Below are positions 1-8,916 of a stretch of DNA of 64,000 bases, in pieces. The stretch comes from Mucilaginibacter sp. (GTDB lineage: Bacteria > Bacteroidota > Bacteroidia > Sphingobacteriales > Sphingobacteriaceae). The stretch spans positions 1-64,000 of the forward strand of contig NZ_JAQBOC010000007.1 in assembly GCF_028288225.1 (NCBI RefSeq), read 5' to 3'. The notes below the pieces were generated by a model. It searched no databases. It was given only the letters and a program-made list of their open reading frames with translations, and was not told where the DNA came from. The first letter of the stretch is position 1. Each line of letters begins with the position of its first letter. A program made the position numbers and the translations under genes.

Positions 1-433
1 TTGCACCCGAACTGATATTGATGATATTGCCACCCTTATCGCCAAATGCTTTCAAAGATGTCTGGATAGTAAGTACAGGACCCAAAACATTGACGTTGAA
101 ATGCTGATGAAAAGCTTCTACCGATGCTTGTTCAATAGGTAAGTATTGCTGAAAGACCGCGTTGTTTACCAAAATATCCAACGTGCCGAAAGCCTCCTTT
201 GTTTCTTCAAACAGCCTGATTACATCGACTTCTTTCGATACATCGCCCTGTACCGCAATGGCTATGCCTCCATTGTCGGTTATGGCTTTCACCACTTTAT
301 CCGCTCCTTCTTTGCTTGTAGCATAATTTACAACAACCTTTGCGCCTTCTGCCGCAAAGTGTTTGGCGATAGATGCACCTATTCCTTTTGAAGCACCGGT
401 AACTACCGCTACTTTGTTTTTTAATTTACTCAT
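1..433 (-). CDS. SDR family oxidoreductase (C-terminally truncated by window edge)
   Basis: Reverse translation from the ATG at 433 reads MSKLKNKVAVVTGASKGIGASIAKHFAAEGAKVVVNYATSKEGADKVV..., with the TGxxxGIG Rossmann motif and NNAxxxQ. Confidence 0.9.
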   Translation of the reverse strand, partial: MSKLKNKVAVVTGASKGIGASIAKHFAAEGAKVVVNYATSKEGADKVVKAITDNGGIAIAVQGDVSKEVDVIRLFEETKEAFGTLDILVNNAVFQQYLPIEQASVEAFHQHFNVNVLGPVLTIQTSLKAFGDKGGNIINISSGA

Positions 434-493
434 TTTGAAATTATTTTAATTATTTAATGGCACGAATTCAAACTCGCGCCACCGTAGTGTCAA

Positions 494-1246
494 TTACTTA
501 GCCAAATAGGTCATACCACCATCAACAAGGAGTTCAGCACCAAGCATAAACGAAGAATCATCAGAGGCCAGGAAAACCGCTGCTTTACCAATGTCAGATG
601 GTTGCCCAATCCTGCCTATCGGCATTGCATCCGCAAAGTGTTTTTTGATAGCTTCAATTTGTTCTGCGGGAACAAACTGTTCAAATGCTGGTGTATCAGT
701 TGTACCTGGTGTTATTACATTTGCTCTAATTTTTCTATCTAAAAGGTCGCTTGAAAATGCTTTTGCAAAATAGATTACAGCCGCTTTTGCAGCACCATAA
801 AGCGTGAAAGAAGAATATGCTCGATGCGCTGCATTTGACCCGATAAGAATAATAGAACCACCATCATTCATATAGGGTAGTGCTTTATGAACAGTGAAGT
901 AAACACTTTTCAGGTTTAAATCCATTGTCTTGTCATAGTCGGCTTCGCCAATAGTTGCCACAGTTCCTATAGTTCCACCCCCCGCATTGGCTACAACCAC
1001 GTCTATTTTACCAAATTTTTCAGATGTTTCTTTAAATACTCTTTCCAGGTCGGCAAGGTTGGTTACATCGGCATTTATGGCTATAAAATTATCTCCAAGT
1101 TGAGCCACAGAACTATCTAAAGTTTCCTGATTTCTGCCGACAAGAACTCCTTTAGCACCTTCATTTTTAAATTCTTGGGCAATGCCAAACCCGATACCGC
1201 TATTGCCGCCTGTAATCACGGCAACCTTATTTTTTAATTTACTCAT
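494..1246 (-). CDS. SDR family oxidoreductase
   Basis: TGGNSGIGFGIA cofactor motif, VANAGGG, YGAAKAA catalytic motif, C-terminal LVDGG. Confidence 0.93.
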   Translation of the reverse strand: MSKLKNKVAVITGGNSGIGFGIAQEFKNEGAKGVLVGRNQETLDSSVAQLGDNFIAINADVTNLADLERVFKETSEKFGKIDVVVANAGGGTIGTVATIGEADYDKTMDLNLKSVYFTVHKALPYMNDGGSIILIGSNAAHRAYSSFTLYGAAKAAVIYFAKAFSSDLLDRKIRANVITPGTTDTPAFEQFVPAEQIEAIKKHFADAMPIGRIGQPSDIGKAAVFLASDDSSFMLGAELLVDGGMTYLAK

Positions 1247-1352
1247 TATTTCTTTTATTTAAGATTTGAGCGACAAAGGTAGAGTGCATAAGTTATTTTT
1301 AGTAACTTTGTACTGAAAAATAACAGTAACATCGGTGTAACCAAGTAACATT

Positions 1353-1709
1353 ATGGGGTGTATAATAGAAGAGTTTCAACAGGAACAAAAGAAAAGAATG
1401 AGGGCCGTTCAGGATTCAATGGACGCGCTGAATGGGAAATGGAAGATTTCTATCATTTCATCTATTTGCTGTTATGGTAAAAGAAGGTTTTCGGATATTT
1501 TGAATGATATAGAAGGAATTTCCAACAGGATGCTGAGCAAAGAATTAAAGGAATTAGAAATAAACCAGTTGGTAAAACGAACCGTTTTAGATACACAACC
1601 TATAACGGTTCAGTATGAACTTACGGAACACGGCGATACGCTGCAAACCATAATCACCAATCTTACAGATTGGGGAATTGTACACAGAAAGAAAATTGTC
1701 GGCAAGTAA
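1353..1709 (+). CDS. HxlR-family winged-helix transcriptional regulator
   Basis: LNGKWKISIISSICCYGKRRFSDILNDIEGISNRMLSKELKELE is typical HxlR; divergent from the SDR gene. Confidence 0.9.
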   Translation: MGCIIEEFQQEQKKRMRAVQDSMDALNGKWKISIISSICCYGKRRFSDILNDIEGISNRMLSKELKELEINQLVKRTVLDTQPITVQYELTEHGDTLQTIITNLTDWGIVHRKKIVGK

Positions 1710-1933
1710 CGTTCGTTCTTTGTTGGGTGTGGTCCTGCTATTGCTGCCAACAACCTCGTATCAGCCATTGCCAATGCCGGAGTAGAAAAATGAGTAGTGG
1801 ATACTCAAACTATGCTTTGTAGCTATTATGACCTTGATGGTAAACCCGATGGTAGCTGAAGCCTATTCCACAGTACGGTTACTAACTTCCCGGATCATTA
1901 CTATACCCGGTTTGAGATCGGATAGCAGCTTAA

Positions 1934-1969
1934 AACAAAACCTACTTATAAAAATAAGCGGGTTTTGTT
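1934..1969. terminator. Terminator-like hairpin beside the left tRNA-3'-end repeat
   Basis: aacaaaacctacttat-aaaa-ataagcgggttttgtt inverted repeat. Confidence 0.6.
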
Positions 1970-2002
1970 GAGTAATCTTCGTAGTACCGAAATTTATAGT
2001 GA

Positions 2003-2110
2003 TCCCGACGAGAATCGAACTCCGTCAGTCCAATGTGCTTTAAAGGCTGATTTTGCCTGTTTTTACTTCAAAAACTCACCGGTGTTTCATAAGCCCTGGT
2101 TGTAAATGTT
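2003..2110 (-). repeat. Left att-like repeat: tRNA-Arg 3'-end copy plus diverged element-end sequence
   Basis: tcccgacgagaatcgaactc (2003-2022) is identical to tRNA-Arg at 32967-32986. The following ~90 bp resembles 31030-31145. Confidence 0.7.
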
Positions 2111-2551
2111 ATATTCAACTTTAAGGCTTATTTTTTAAAATACTACCAAATGGGTATTTTGAAGTGATCAAATTTCGTTGACTAATGCTCAACGTTTGGC
2201 CTACAATGGTCGGGACTCGAACGGATTTTCCCATTTCATTATCAATATTTTATCAGCCAGGCCAAAAATGACCCACCCAAAACTCACTTTCGTTTTGGAC
2301 CAGGCAAAATTAAAAACTAAATAGTATTTCGTGATTTGACAATTGCAAACGACGATTATCGTACCGGTTCAGCAAGTTGAGTATGCCATGGGGAAGCCTG
2401 CGCAGGGACGAGGAAAGCGTTTTCGCTAACACCAGAGATATACGGACGATCGGTTATGGATGAACCGTTGTCGGATCGCAAGTAACGGATAAAAATTAAA
2501 CGCCGGATCGCGTAGTACTTTTCAGCAAATATGCGTGTTCGGCACGTTAGC

Positions 2552-3157
2552 CTAAATTGAAGTTCGCATAGCTTTGTCGCCCATCACATCTGCTTCCTTC
2601 TCCAACCCATTATCGTCATTGATATTTAATTTTCCCTTCATCTGCGTGGTAGGCCGCACCCTCCCTTGTTTTTGCTGCACTATATGCCAGGCCTCATGCG
2701 GTAAATGTTTTTCCTGCCCGGGCGCAATATGTATATCGGTACCTTGGGCATAAGCATGTGCTTGCATTTGAGCAGGTTGTGCAGAGTTGTAATGCACTTT
2801 TACGTCATTCATGTTCATACCCGAAAGGTTTTCAATGCCCGATCGTAAGTTGTCGGGTAAGCCAGTGTTGTTTGCTTTTTTTTGTACAGGTTTAGATCGT
2901 TCCTGAAGCATTTCATTTTCACCACTTTTCTTTCGCTGTACTGATGGTCCGGTATAATTATCAGCCATCAGCTGGATGGTTTTGAATTGCTGCACACGGG
3001 TACTATTGTTAACGGATTGTTGTATTTTTCTTTGCGCAATTCCTTTAGGGCTTTTAGCAACAAATTGCAACGCCGGTTTATTTTTGCGCTGCTGGATCAC
3101 ATTACCAGCAGTGGAAATTTTTTCATTTTGGGTTATTTTATCTGCATGTTTGCTCAT
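2552..3157 (-). CDS. DUF4157 domain protein (eCIS-associated, HExxH-type motif)
   Basis: GLPDNLRSGIENLSGMNMNDVKVHYNSAQPAQMQAHAYAQGTDIHIAPGQEKHLPHEAWHIVQQKQGRV matches the DUF4157 core; N-terminal FV..SPKGIAQRKIQQSVNNS motif. Confidence 0.93.
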   Translation of the reverse strand: MSKHADKITQNEKISTAGNVIQQRKNKPALQFVAKSPKGIAQRKIQQSVNNSTRVQQFKTIQLMADNYTGPSVQRKKSGENEMLQERSKPVQKKANNTGLPDNLRSGIENLSGMNMNDVKVHYNSAQPAQMQAHAYAQGTDIHIAPGQEKHLPHEAWHIVQQKQGRVRPTTQMKGKLNINDDNGLEKEADVMGDKAMRTSI

Positions 3158-3488
3158 TGCGGTTGTTCTGGGTTTGCAAATTGAAAGTAATGCGTTCTTC
3201 TATTCTGATCTTATCTAAAACACTATTTTTAAAGGTAATGAATTTTATTTATTAAAATGAAACTTGAGTAGTGTTAATATCACAGTGGCACAAAACAAGC
3301 CATGGATCCAAACAGATCATATCGGCCCGGAAGGTTTTTTTAGTACGAGACGACATGGTTTTGGGGCTCTGTTTTTTTAGTTGAAATATTCCAAAATAAA
3401 AATGGTTAAGTATTTTATTTGAAAATAAATTTCACTAAGTTTAAAAACTTAAACCATCATACCCCAAGTAACCAACCAATGTCACAAA

Positions 3489-4055
3489 ATGATCGACGAA
3501 GTATTAATAACTCTTAAAGATAAGCTTAATGAGTATGTTTGTTTAAAGACCGATCACCCGGAGGATACGGTAGTTTTTCCTGATGGAAGCAAGTTAGATC
3601 CGTCACAATTTCCGCTCAATAATATTACCCCGATACTTATTAATATCGAAGAAGAAAAATCCATCAGATCGGCAGACAGGTTTAGTGGAGTGGTAAGAAA
3701 TGGTTTGCGAACCGAAGTTAATCCCAGTATCCCTGTCAATTTGCTCATCCTGTTTGTTGTTAGGTTTGCTGATTATGAGCAGTCCATGAAGATTCTTTCG
3801 CTTATTATAAGATTTTTCCAGCGTAACCGGGTATTTGATCATGCAAATACACCAACATTAAGCCCCGAACTAAGCAAGTTCACTATGGAGTTGCAGGCTT
3901 TGCCTTTAGCAGAACAGAATGAACTTTGGAATTCCCTGCGGTCGGCCTATCAGCCATCGCTGCTTTATAAAGTAAGTATGCTGGTGTTTAACGATAAGGA
4001 ATCGATACAAGTGATCCGGGATGTAAACAAGGTGGAATTGGATATTTCAATATAG
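3489..4055 (+). CDS. DUF4255 family protein, Pvc16-like tail terminator/cap
   Basis: MIDEVLITLKDKLNEYV... NITPILINIEEEKS... PVNLLILFVVRF.DYEQSMKILSLIIRFFQRNRVFDHANTP is the DUF4255 pattern; first gene of the eCIS cluster. Confidence 0.87.
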   Translation: MIDEVLITLKDKLNEYVCLKTDHPEDTVVFPDGSKLDPSQFPLNNITPILINIEEEKSIRSADRFSGVVRNGLRTEVNPSIPVNLLILFVVRFADYEQSMKILSLIIRFFQRNRVFDHANTPTLSPELSKFTMELQALPLAEQNELWNSLRSAYQPSLLYKVSMLVFNDKESIQVIRDVNKVELDISI

Positions 4056-4057
4056 TT

Positions 4058-4840
4058 ATGGAATTTATAAAGCAACTAAGCCTAACTATCCGGCACGAAT
4101 ATTTTGACCAGGGACCTGCCCCGGGCATATCTATTATTCCCGGTGAGCAATGCAGGAAGCGGTTGAAAGATTTTGGCTTGCTGGCTAAAACCGATGCCCG
4201 GGGGGTAACTATCTTTAAAGCTAATTCGCCGCAGACGGGCGTTTTTGCAACTATGCCTTCGGCAGATATAGCTTTTGATTTTCTTATTTTTATGGATGAT
4301 AGTCAATTTTATCACTATACAATTTTGGCTGCTAAAAAAAATGATGAGATCTACTTATTTACTAATCAAAATACCAACAAAAAAAATACTGCCACGCTGT
4401 TAAGCAGCGTTGTTTCGGCGGCTGAAGCTGGCAATGCAATAGACCGGCCTTTATTAGGCATTATCAGGTTACGGTTAAACTACAGGTTGCCTGCTACGTT
4501 AACGCTTAAATTTTTGGCCCGGTCGTTAAAATGGAGTTACTACGTAGTTACGGGCGCCTCGCGGGCAGGCTTGGTAGTAGATGGTAAGCTATCGGGTATT
4601 TTGTTCTCTAAAAAGGAAAGTGCAGAAACCCCGGCCGATGCCATTGTTACTGCCTTAACTAATAATTACCCGGTAGCAAAGGTCTCGTCATTCGAATCGG
4701 ACAAGGCCATTGCGTTTAACAGCCAGGGGCGGAAGAATATACAGCTAAAAAACGAATCAACTAATTCAGTGATCATAAAGCATTTGCCCAATCCGTCGCT
4801 GTATGATAATGGTATACAAATTATTAACCTGCTCGATTAA
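4058..4840 (+). CDS. Conserved hypothetical protein of the eCIS cluster
   Basis: Intact 260-aa ORF 2 bp after the DUF4255 gene and directly before the sheath gene; no family recognised. Confidence 0.7.
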   Translation: MEFIKQLSLTIRHEYFDQGPAPGISIIPGEQCRKRLKDFGLLAKTDARGVTIFKANSPQTGVFATMPSADIAFDFLIFMDDSQFYHYTILAAKKNDEIYLFTNQNTNKKNTATLLSSVVSAAEAGNAIDRPLLGIIRLRLNYRLPATLTLKFLARSLKWSYYVVTGASRAGLVVDGKLSGILFSKKESAETPADAIVTALTNNYPVAKVSSFESDKAIAFNSQGRKNIQLKNESTNSVIIKHLPNPSLYDNGIQIINLLD

Positions 4841-4869
4841 ATAACATATCAGAACTAAACTTTAAACGC

Positions 4870-6504
4870 ATGACAAATTATTACACCCCTGGTGTGTATG
4901 TTGAAGAGATTTCAACGCTGCCTCCTTCTGTAGTAGAAGGCTCAACCGCCATTCCGGCCTTTTTGGGCTACACCAAAAAAACCGAATACAATGGTACCGA
5001 CCGCAAACTGGTCCCCACCCGTATCAGTACTATGCTGGAGTTTCTGCAGTATTTTGGTGGCCCGCCGACATCGGTAGTTTCCGCAAAAGCGAAAGTGATA
5101 AGCGCCACTCAAACGATTTTTGATGGGATAACCGACTATAAAAGTTCTATTTATAAACTTTATTATTCGCTGGACCTGTTCTTTAAAAACGGTGGAAATT
5201 ATTGCTACATCGTTTCGCTGGGTGTGTATAGTTCTGCCACTGAATTTGAAAATGACGATTTTGAAGAAGGCTTGAAATCGCTTGAAAAAGAGGATGAGCC
5301 AACGCTGATAGTAATGCCGGATGCGTGCGGCCTTAGTCAGGTCAATTATTACGCCATTTGTCAGGAGGCGCTTGCACAGTGCCAGCGATTAAAAAATCGG
5401 TTTTGTATACTGGATGTGCGCCCGGCGGATGTTGAAACGGCAGATGCGGTGGAGATATTCAGAGACCACATTGGTGCCGAAAATCTTCAGTATGGGGCGG
5501 CGTACTTTCCTTTCCTTAAAACTTCTATAAGCCCCGTTGTAGATGATATTAATATAACAGTAAAAGGTCTTTCGGGCACTGGAGACTCAGGAGGGACCAA
5601 GAAGGATACTGATAAGGCAAAAGCAGCCGAGGCAAAAGCGAAGGCAACTGCCGAAGCCGCTGCTACAGCAACTGCCGCCGCCGCCGCCGCAGCAGCAACA
5701 GCCGCCGCCGATGTAACTCCAGAAGCAACTGCCGCCGCGGAAGTTGCCGCCGCCGCCGCCATCGAAGCAACTGCCGCAGCAGTAACCGCCGCCGCAGAAG
5801 CAAAAGCCGCTGCCGCCGCCACAGAAACAACCACCGGCGATGTCACACTTTATACGGTCAAAACCAAATATACAGGACTGTATTCAGCTATTAGGAATGA
5901 ATTAAATAGCCCTAAATATAAAGTGGTGCTACCGGCCTCGGCCGCTATAGCTGGTGTATACGCATCCGTTGATCGTGACCGTGGTGTGTGGAAAGCGCCT
6001 GCAAACGTAGGCCTTAACTCTGTGATAGAACCGGTAACTAAAATTACCGTAGCCGAACAAGATAAACTGAATGTGCATGCAGACGGTGGCAAATCCATTA
6101 ACGCCATCCGTAGCTTTACAGGTAAAGGTATTATTGTTTGGGGCGCACGCACTCTTGCGGGCAACGATAATGAGTGGCGTTATGTTTCTGTTCGCCGCCT
6201 GTTTAATCTTATCGAAGATTCGGCCAGCAAGGCTACTTTTTTTGCTGTATTTGAACCTAACGATGCCACCACATGGTTAAAAGTGCAAAGTATGATAGAT
6301 AGCTATCTATACAGCCTTTGGCAACAAGGAGCATTGGCCGGGTCAACCGCCAAGGCCGCCTATTTTGTTAAAGTAGGATTGGGGTCTACAATGACCACGC
6401 AGGATATTCTGGAAGGCAGAATGATCATAGAGATAGGTGTGGCCGCCGTAAGGCCTGCCGAGTTTATCATACTACGCTTTTCGCACAAGTTACAGGAAGC
6501 ATAA
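4870..6504 (+). CDS. Contractile tail sheath protein with Ala-rich insertion
   Basis: N-terminal YYTPGVYVEEISTLPPSVVEGSTAIPAFLGYT; C-terminal GIIVWGARTLAGNDNEWRYVSVRRLFNLIEDSASKAT...FEPND..TW is the classical sheath signature. Confidence 0.96.
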   Translation: MTNYYTPGVYVEEISTLPPSVVEGSTAIPAFLGYTKKTEYNGTDRKLVPTRISTMLEFLQYFGGPPTSVVSAKAKVISATQTIFDGITDYKSSIYKLYYSLDLFFKNGGNYCYIVSLGVYSSATEFENDDFEEGLKSLEKEDEPTLIVMPDACGLSQVNYYAICQEALAQCQRLKNRFCILDVRPADVETADAVEIFRDHIGAENLQYGAAYFPFLKTSISPVVDDINITVKGLSGTGDSGGTKKDTDKAKAAEAKAKATAEAAATATAAAAAAAATAAADVTPEATAAAEVAAAAAIEATAAAVTAAAEAKAAAAATETTTGDVTLYTVKTKYTGLYSAIRNELNSPKYKVVLPASAAIAGVYASVDRDRGVWKAPANVGLNSVIEPVTKITVAEQDKLNVHADGGKSINAIRSFTGKGIIVWGARTLAGNDNEWRYVSVRRLFNLIEDSASKATFFAVFEPNDATTWLKVQSMIDSYLYSLWQQGALAGSTAKAAYFVKVGLGSTMTTQDILEGRMIIEIGVAAVRPAEFIILRFSHKLQEA

Positions 6505-6537
6505 TCATTAACCCATAACACTTTCACATTTATTAAT

Positions 6538-7011
6538 ATGGCTACTACAATAGAACAAATGAAAACAGATTATCCGCTGCCGGTATATAATTACCGCGTG
6601 GATATTGATTCGGATACTATATCTTTTTCGGAGGTTTCGGGACTGGAGATTGCTTATGAAACGATCACATATAAAGAAAGCCGGATAAACGCGACCGTGC
6701 CTGGCCCTAACATAATGTATATGCCCGGGATGCCAAAACCTTTGAATATTATCCTTAAAAAAGGATATGTTAAAGGAAAAAGCAGGCAAGCGCTTTACAA
6801 TTGGATAAACGGAACAAAGCTTAACAGAACGGTTAAAAAAGATATCAAAGTACATCTGTGCGATGAAACAGGCAAGTCTGTAGTGCAATGGACGGTGATA
6901 GATGCGTTCCCTGTTAAGCTTACGGCGCCAAGTTTTAGCGCCAGTGCGGACGATGTGGCTATCGAATCGATGGAGTTAGTGGCGAGCAGCCTTACAATGG
7001 AAGAAAATTAG
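6538..7011 (+). CDS. Phage tail tube (gp19/Pvc1-like) protein
   Basis: YPLPVYNYRVDIDSDTISFSEVSGLEIAYETITYKES... AFPVKLTAPSFSASADDVAIESMELV. Confidence 0.92.
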   Translation: MATTIEQMKTDYPLPVYNYRVDIDSDTISFSEVSGLEIAYETITYKESRINATVPGPNIMYMPGMPKPLNIILKKGYVKGKSRQALYNWINGTKLNRTVKKDIKVHLCDETGKSVVQWTVIDAFPVKLTAPSFSASADDVAIESMELVASSLTMEEN

Positions 7012-7475
7012 TGGAACCATTAACGCTACCTAAACCCGATCGCTGGAACCGGATCGTTAACGAATACCCGTTGCCGGCTTATAACTATAAAGTTTCTGTC
7101 GGTGGGCACGATGTGGCCTTTGCAGAGGTATCCGGCCTTAAAATGGAATATCAAACAGTGGTGTATAAGCATGGTATGAGTTATGCTACAGGGCCGCAAG
7201 TGCTGCGCGGGCAGCCTATGATGAATACTATTACCCTAAAAAGGGGAATAGTGCATCGCCGGCACGAGTTGTTCAATTGGTTAACTCAAAATCATGCGCT
7301 GGATATTTTCATCGATCTTTGCAATGAAGAAGGCATGCCGCTTATTCGTTGGAGTATATCCGGCGCTATGCCGGTGAAAATAGATACGCCGGGTTTTTCT
7401 GCCAATAGTAACGAGGTAGCTATAGAGAGTATCGAACTGGTAGCATATAACATGAAAATTGAATATATTCAGTAA
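7011..7475 (+). CDS. Phage tail tube-like protein (GTG start)
   Basis: YPLPAYNYKVSVGGHDVAFAEVSGLKMEYQTVVYKHG... AMPVKIDTPGFSANSNEVAIESIELVA; start overlaps the previous stop codon. Confidence 0.9.
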   Translation: MEPLTLPKPDRWNRIVNEYPLPAYNYKVSVGGHDVAFAEVSGLKMEYQTVVYKHGMSYATGPQVLRGQPMMNTITLKRGIVHRRHELFNWLTQNHALDIFIDLCNEEGMPLIRWSISGAMPVKIDTPGFSANSNEVAIESIELVAYNMKIEYIQ

Positions 7476-7477
7476 AC

Positions 7478-7984
7478 ATGGGCGTATTTTCTTCAAACCT
7501 TGCATTAAGCCACCGTTTTGGTGTGTATTTTCTTGAGACCGGTTTTGCGCCTTCCGTATTGGATTTTCGCTTTCAGCGCGTTTCAGGTATGCAGGCCGAG
7601 ATAGAGATGGAAACCATATATGAAGGCGGCCAAAACCTGTACCAGCACCGTGTTCCAAAGCGTGTTAGTTACAGTAATTTGGTCCTTCATCGCGGCATGG
7701 CAACAAGTTTATCGCCGTTAGGCCTTACTGTTAATATGGCGCTTTCAAGTTTTAGCTTCAATCCGTCTAATGTGTTGATCATACTTTTTAACGAGGCCGG
7801 AGAACACGTAATGCATAAACTATTTTTAAAAGCAGTACCTATCAAATGGTCCATTTCTGATATGGACGCCGAGTCTGATAGGGTGATGATAGAAAGTATC
7901 GAACTATCATATACCAGCTTTAAATCATTGCCTGTTCCGTTCGCTTTTGAACCACCTAAGATCCCGGTAATAGATATTATTTGA
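7478..7984 (+). CDS. Tail tube-like / tube initiator protein
   Basis: FGVYFLETGFAPSVLDFRFQRVSGMQAEIEME... AVPIKWSISDMDAESDRVMIESIELSY, same fold signature as the two upstream tubes. Confidence 0.87.
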   Translation: MGVFSSNLALSHRFGVYFLETGFAPSVLDFRFQRVSGMQAEIEMETIYEGGQNLYQHRVPKRVSYSNLVLHRGMATSLSPLGLTVNMALSSFSFNPSNVLIILFNEAGEHVMHKLFLKAVPIKWSISDMDAESDRVMIESIELSYTSFKSLPVPFAFEPPKIPVIDII

Positions 7985-7985
7985 T

Positions 7986-8144
7986 ATGGCTGTAGAAATT
8001 AGAGAGCTGGTAATAAAAGCTACTGTCGTAAATACCGACGCCAATACAGCAGATAGTAGCGGCAGTGCTATAGATAAGGCGCAGATCATTCAGGAGTGTG
8101 TAAAAGAAGTACTTAAGATCATTGCTAAAAGTAAAAACAGGTAA
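7986..8144 (+). CDS. Short DUF5908-like eCIS protein (52 aa; below the ORF-track cutoff)
   Basis: Direct translation: MAVEIRELVIKATVVNTDANTADSSGSAIDKAQIIQECVKEVLKIIAKSKNR*, fitting tightly between neighbouring genes. Confidence 0.8.
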   Translation: MAVEIRELVIKATVVNTDANTADSSGSAIDKAQIIQECVKEVLKIIAKSKNR

Positions 8145-8146
8145 CG

Positions 8147-8914
8147 ATGGGAATATTCAATAAGATCAAAAATAACTCGGTTGTTAAAAAGGTATACTGG
8201 AAGCTTGAGAAACTGACCATTTTTAGTTACCCGACCGAGGAGCATAACAGCGACGAGAAAAAGCTTGAGGTGATGTTTAATCCGGAATCGTACTCGCTAA
8301 CATATGAGAACGTTTATGGTGCATACCAGGGAATAAACACTACCGGCCGTGAAGCGATATATACCCTAAGCAAACCTTCAACGTTATCGCTCAAGCTAAT
8401 ATTTGACGGAACAGGTGTTACGGAGTTTAGCCTGCCTTTAAGTGATACTTATTTTGATCCGGTATCTGAATTAAGAAGGCCCTGGTCTAAAAGCGAAACA
8501 GTATCACAACGCATCAGGAACTTCATGAAGCTAACTTCGGATATGGATGGCAAAGTGCACCAGCCGAGGTTTCTGAAGATCGAATGGGGGACATTGGTGT
8601 ATAAATGCAGGCTAAAAAGTTATAAGATTACTTACACGCTTTTTGATAAAGGCGGAGACCCGCTAAGAGCCGAGGTGGATGCCCTTTTTTTTGGCGAGAC
8701 CGACGAGGAGGCGCGGATCAAACGGGAAAATAAAAGCTCGCCCGATCTAACCCATAAGCGGGTCGTAAGATCTCATGATACCTTGCCCTTGCTTTGCCAG
8801 GAAATATATGGGTCGGGGACTTACTACCTGGAAGTGGCAAAGGCAAATAAATTGGTCGATTTTAGAAACCTCGTTCCGGGCCAGGAACTTTTTTTTCCGC
8901 CGATTGAACAATAA
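8147..8914 (+). CDS. LysM-domain baseplate protein (Pvc7-like)
   Basis: VMFNPESYSLTYENVY... and C-terminal HDTLPLLCQEIYGSGTYYLEVAKANKLVDFRNLVPGQELFFPP LysM motif. Confidence 0.92.
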   Translation: MGIFNKIKNNSVVKKVYWKLEKLTIFSYPTEEHNSDEKKLEVMFNPESYSLTYENVYGAYQGINTTGREAIYTLSKPSTLSLKLIFDGTGVTEFSLPLSDTYFDPVSELRRPWSKSETVSQRIRNFMKLTSDMDGKVHQPRFLKIEWGTLVYKCRLKSYKITYTLFDKGGDPLRAEVDALFFGETDEEARIKRENKSSPDLTHKRVVRSHDTLPLLCQEIYGSGTYYLEVAKANKLVDFRNLVPGQELFFPPIEQ

Positions 8915-8916
8915 CT

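Noticed and set aside
2004-2110. CRISPR-like repeats at the island ends
   Set aside because: Only three widely separated copies, no regular spacers, and the core is explained by the tRNA-Arg 3' end.
5487-5846. 119-aa minus-strand Ala/Val-rich ORF within the sheath gene
   Set aside because: Antisense shadow of the GCC-rich insertion; no independent start context or family.
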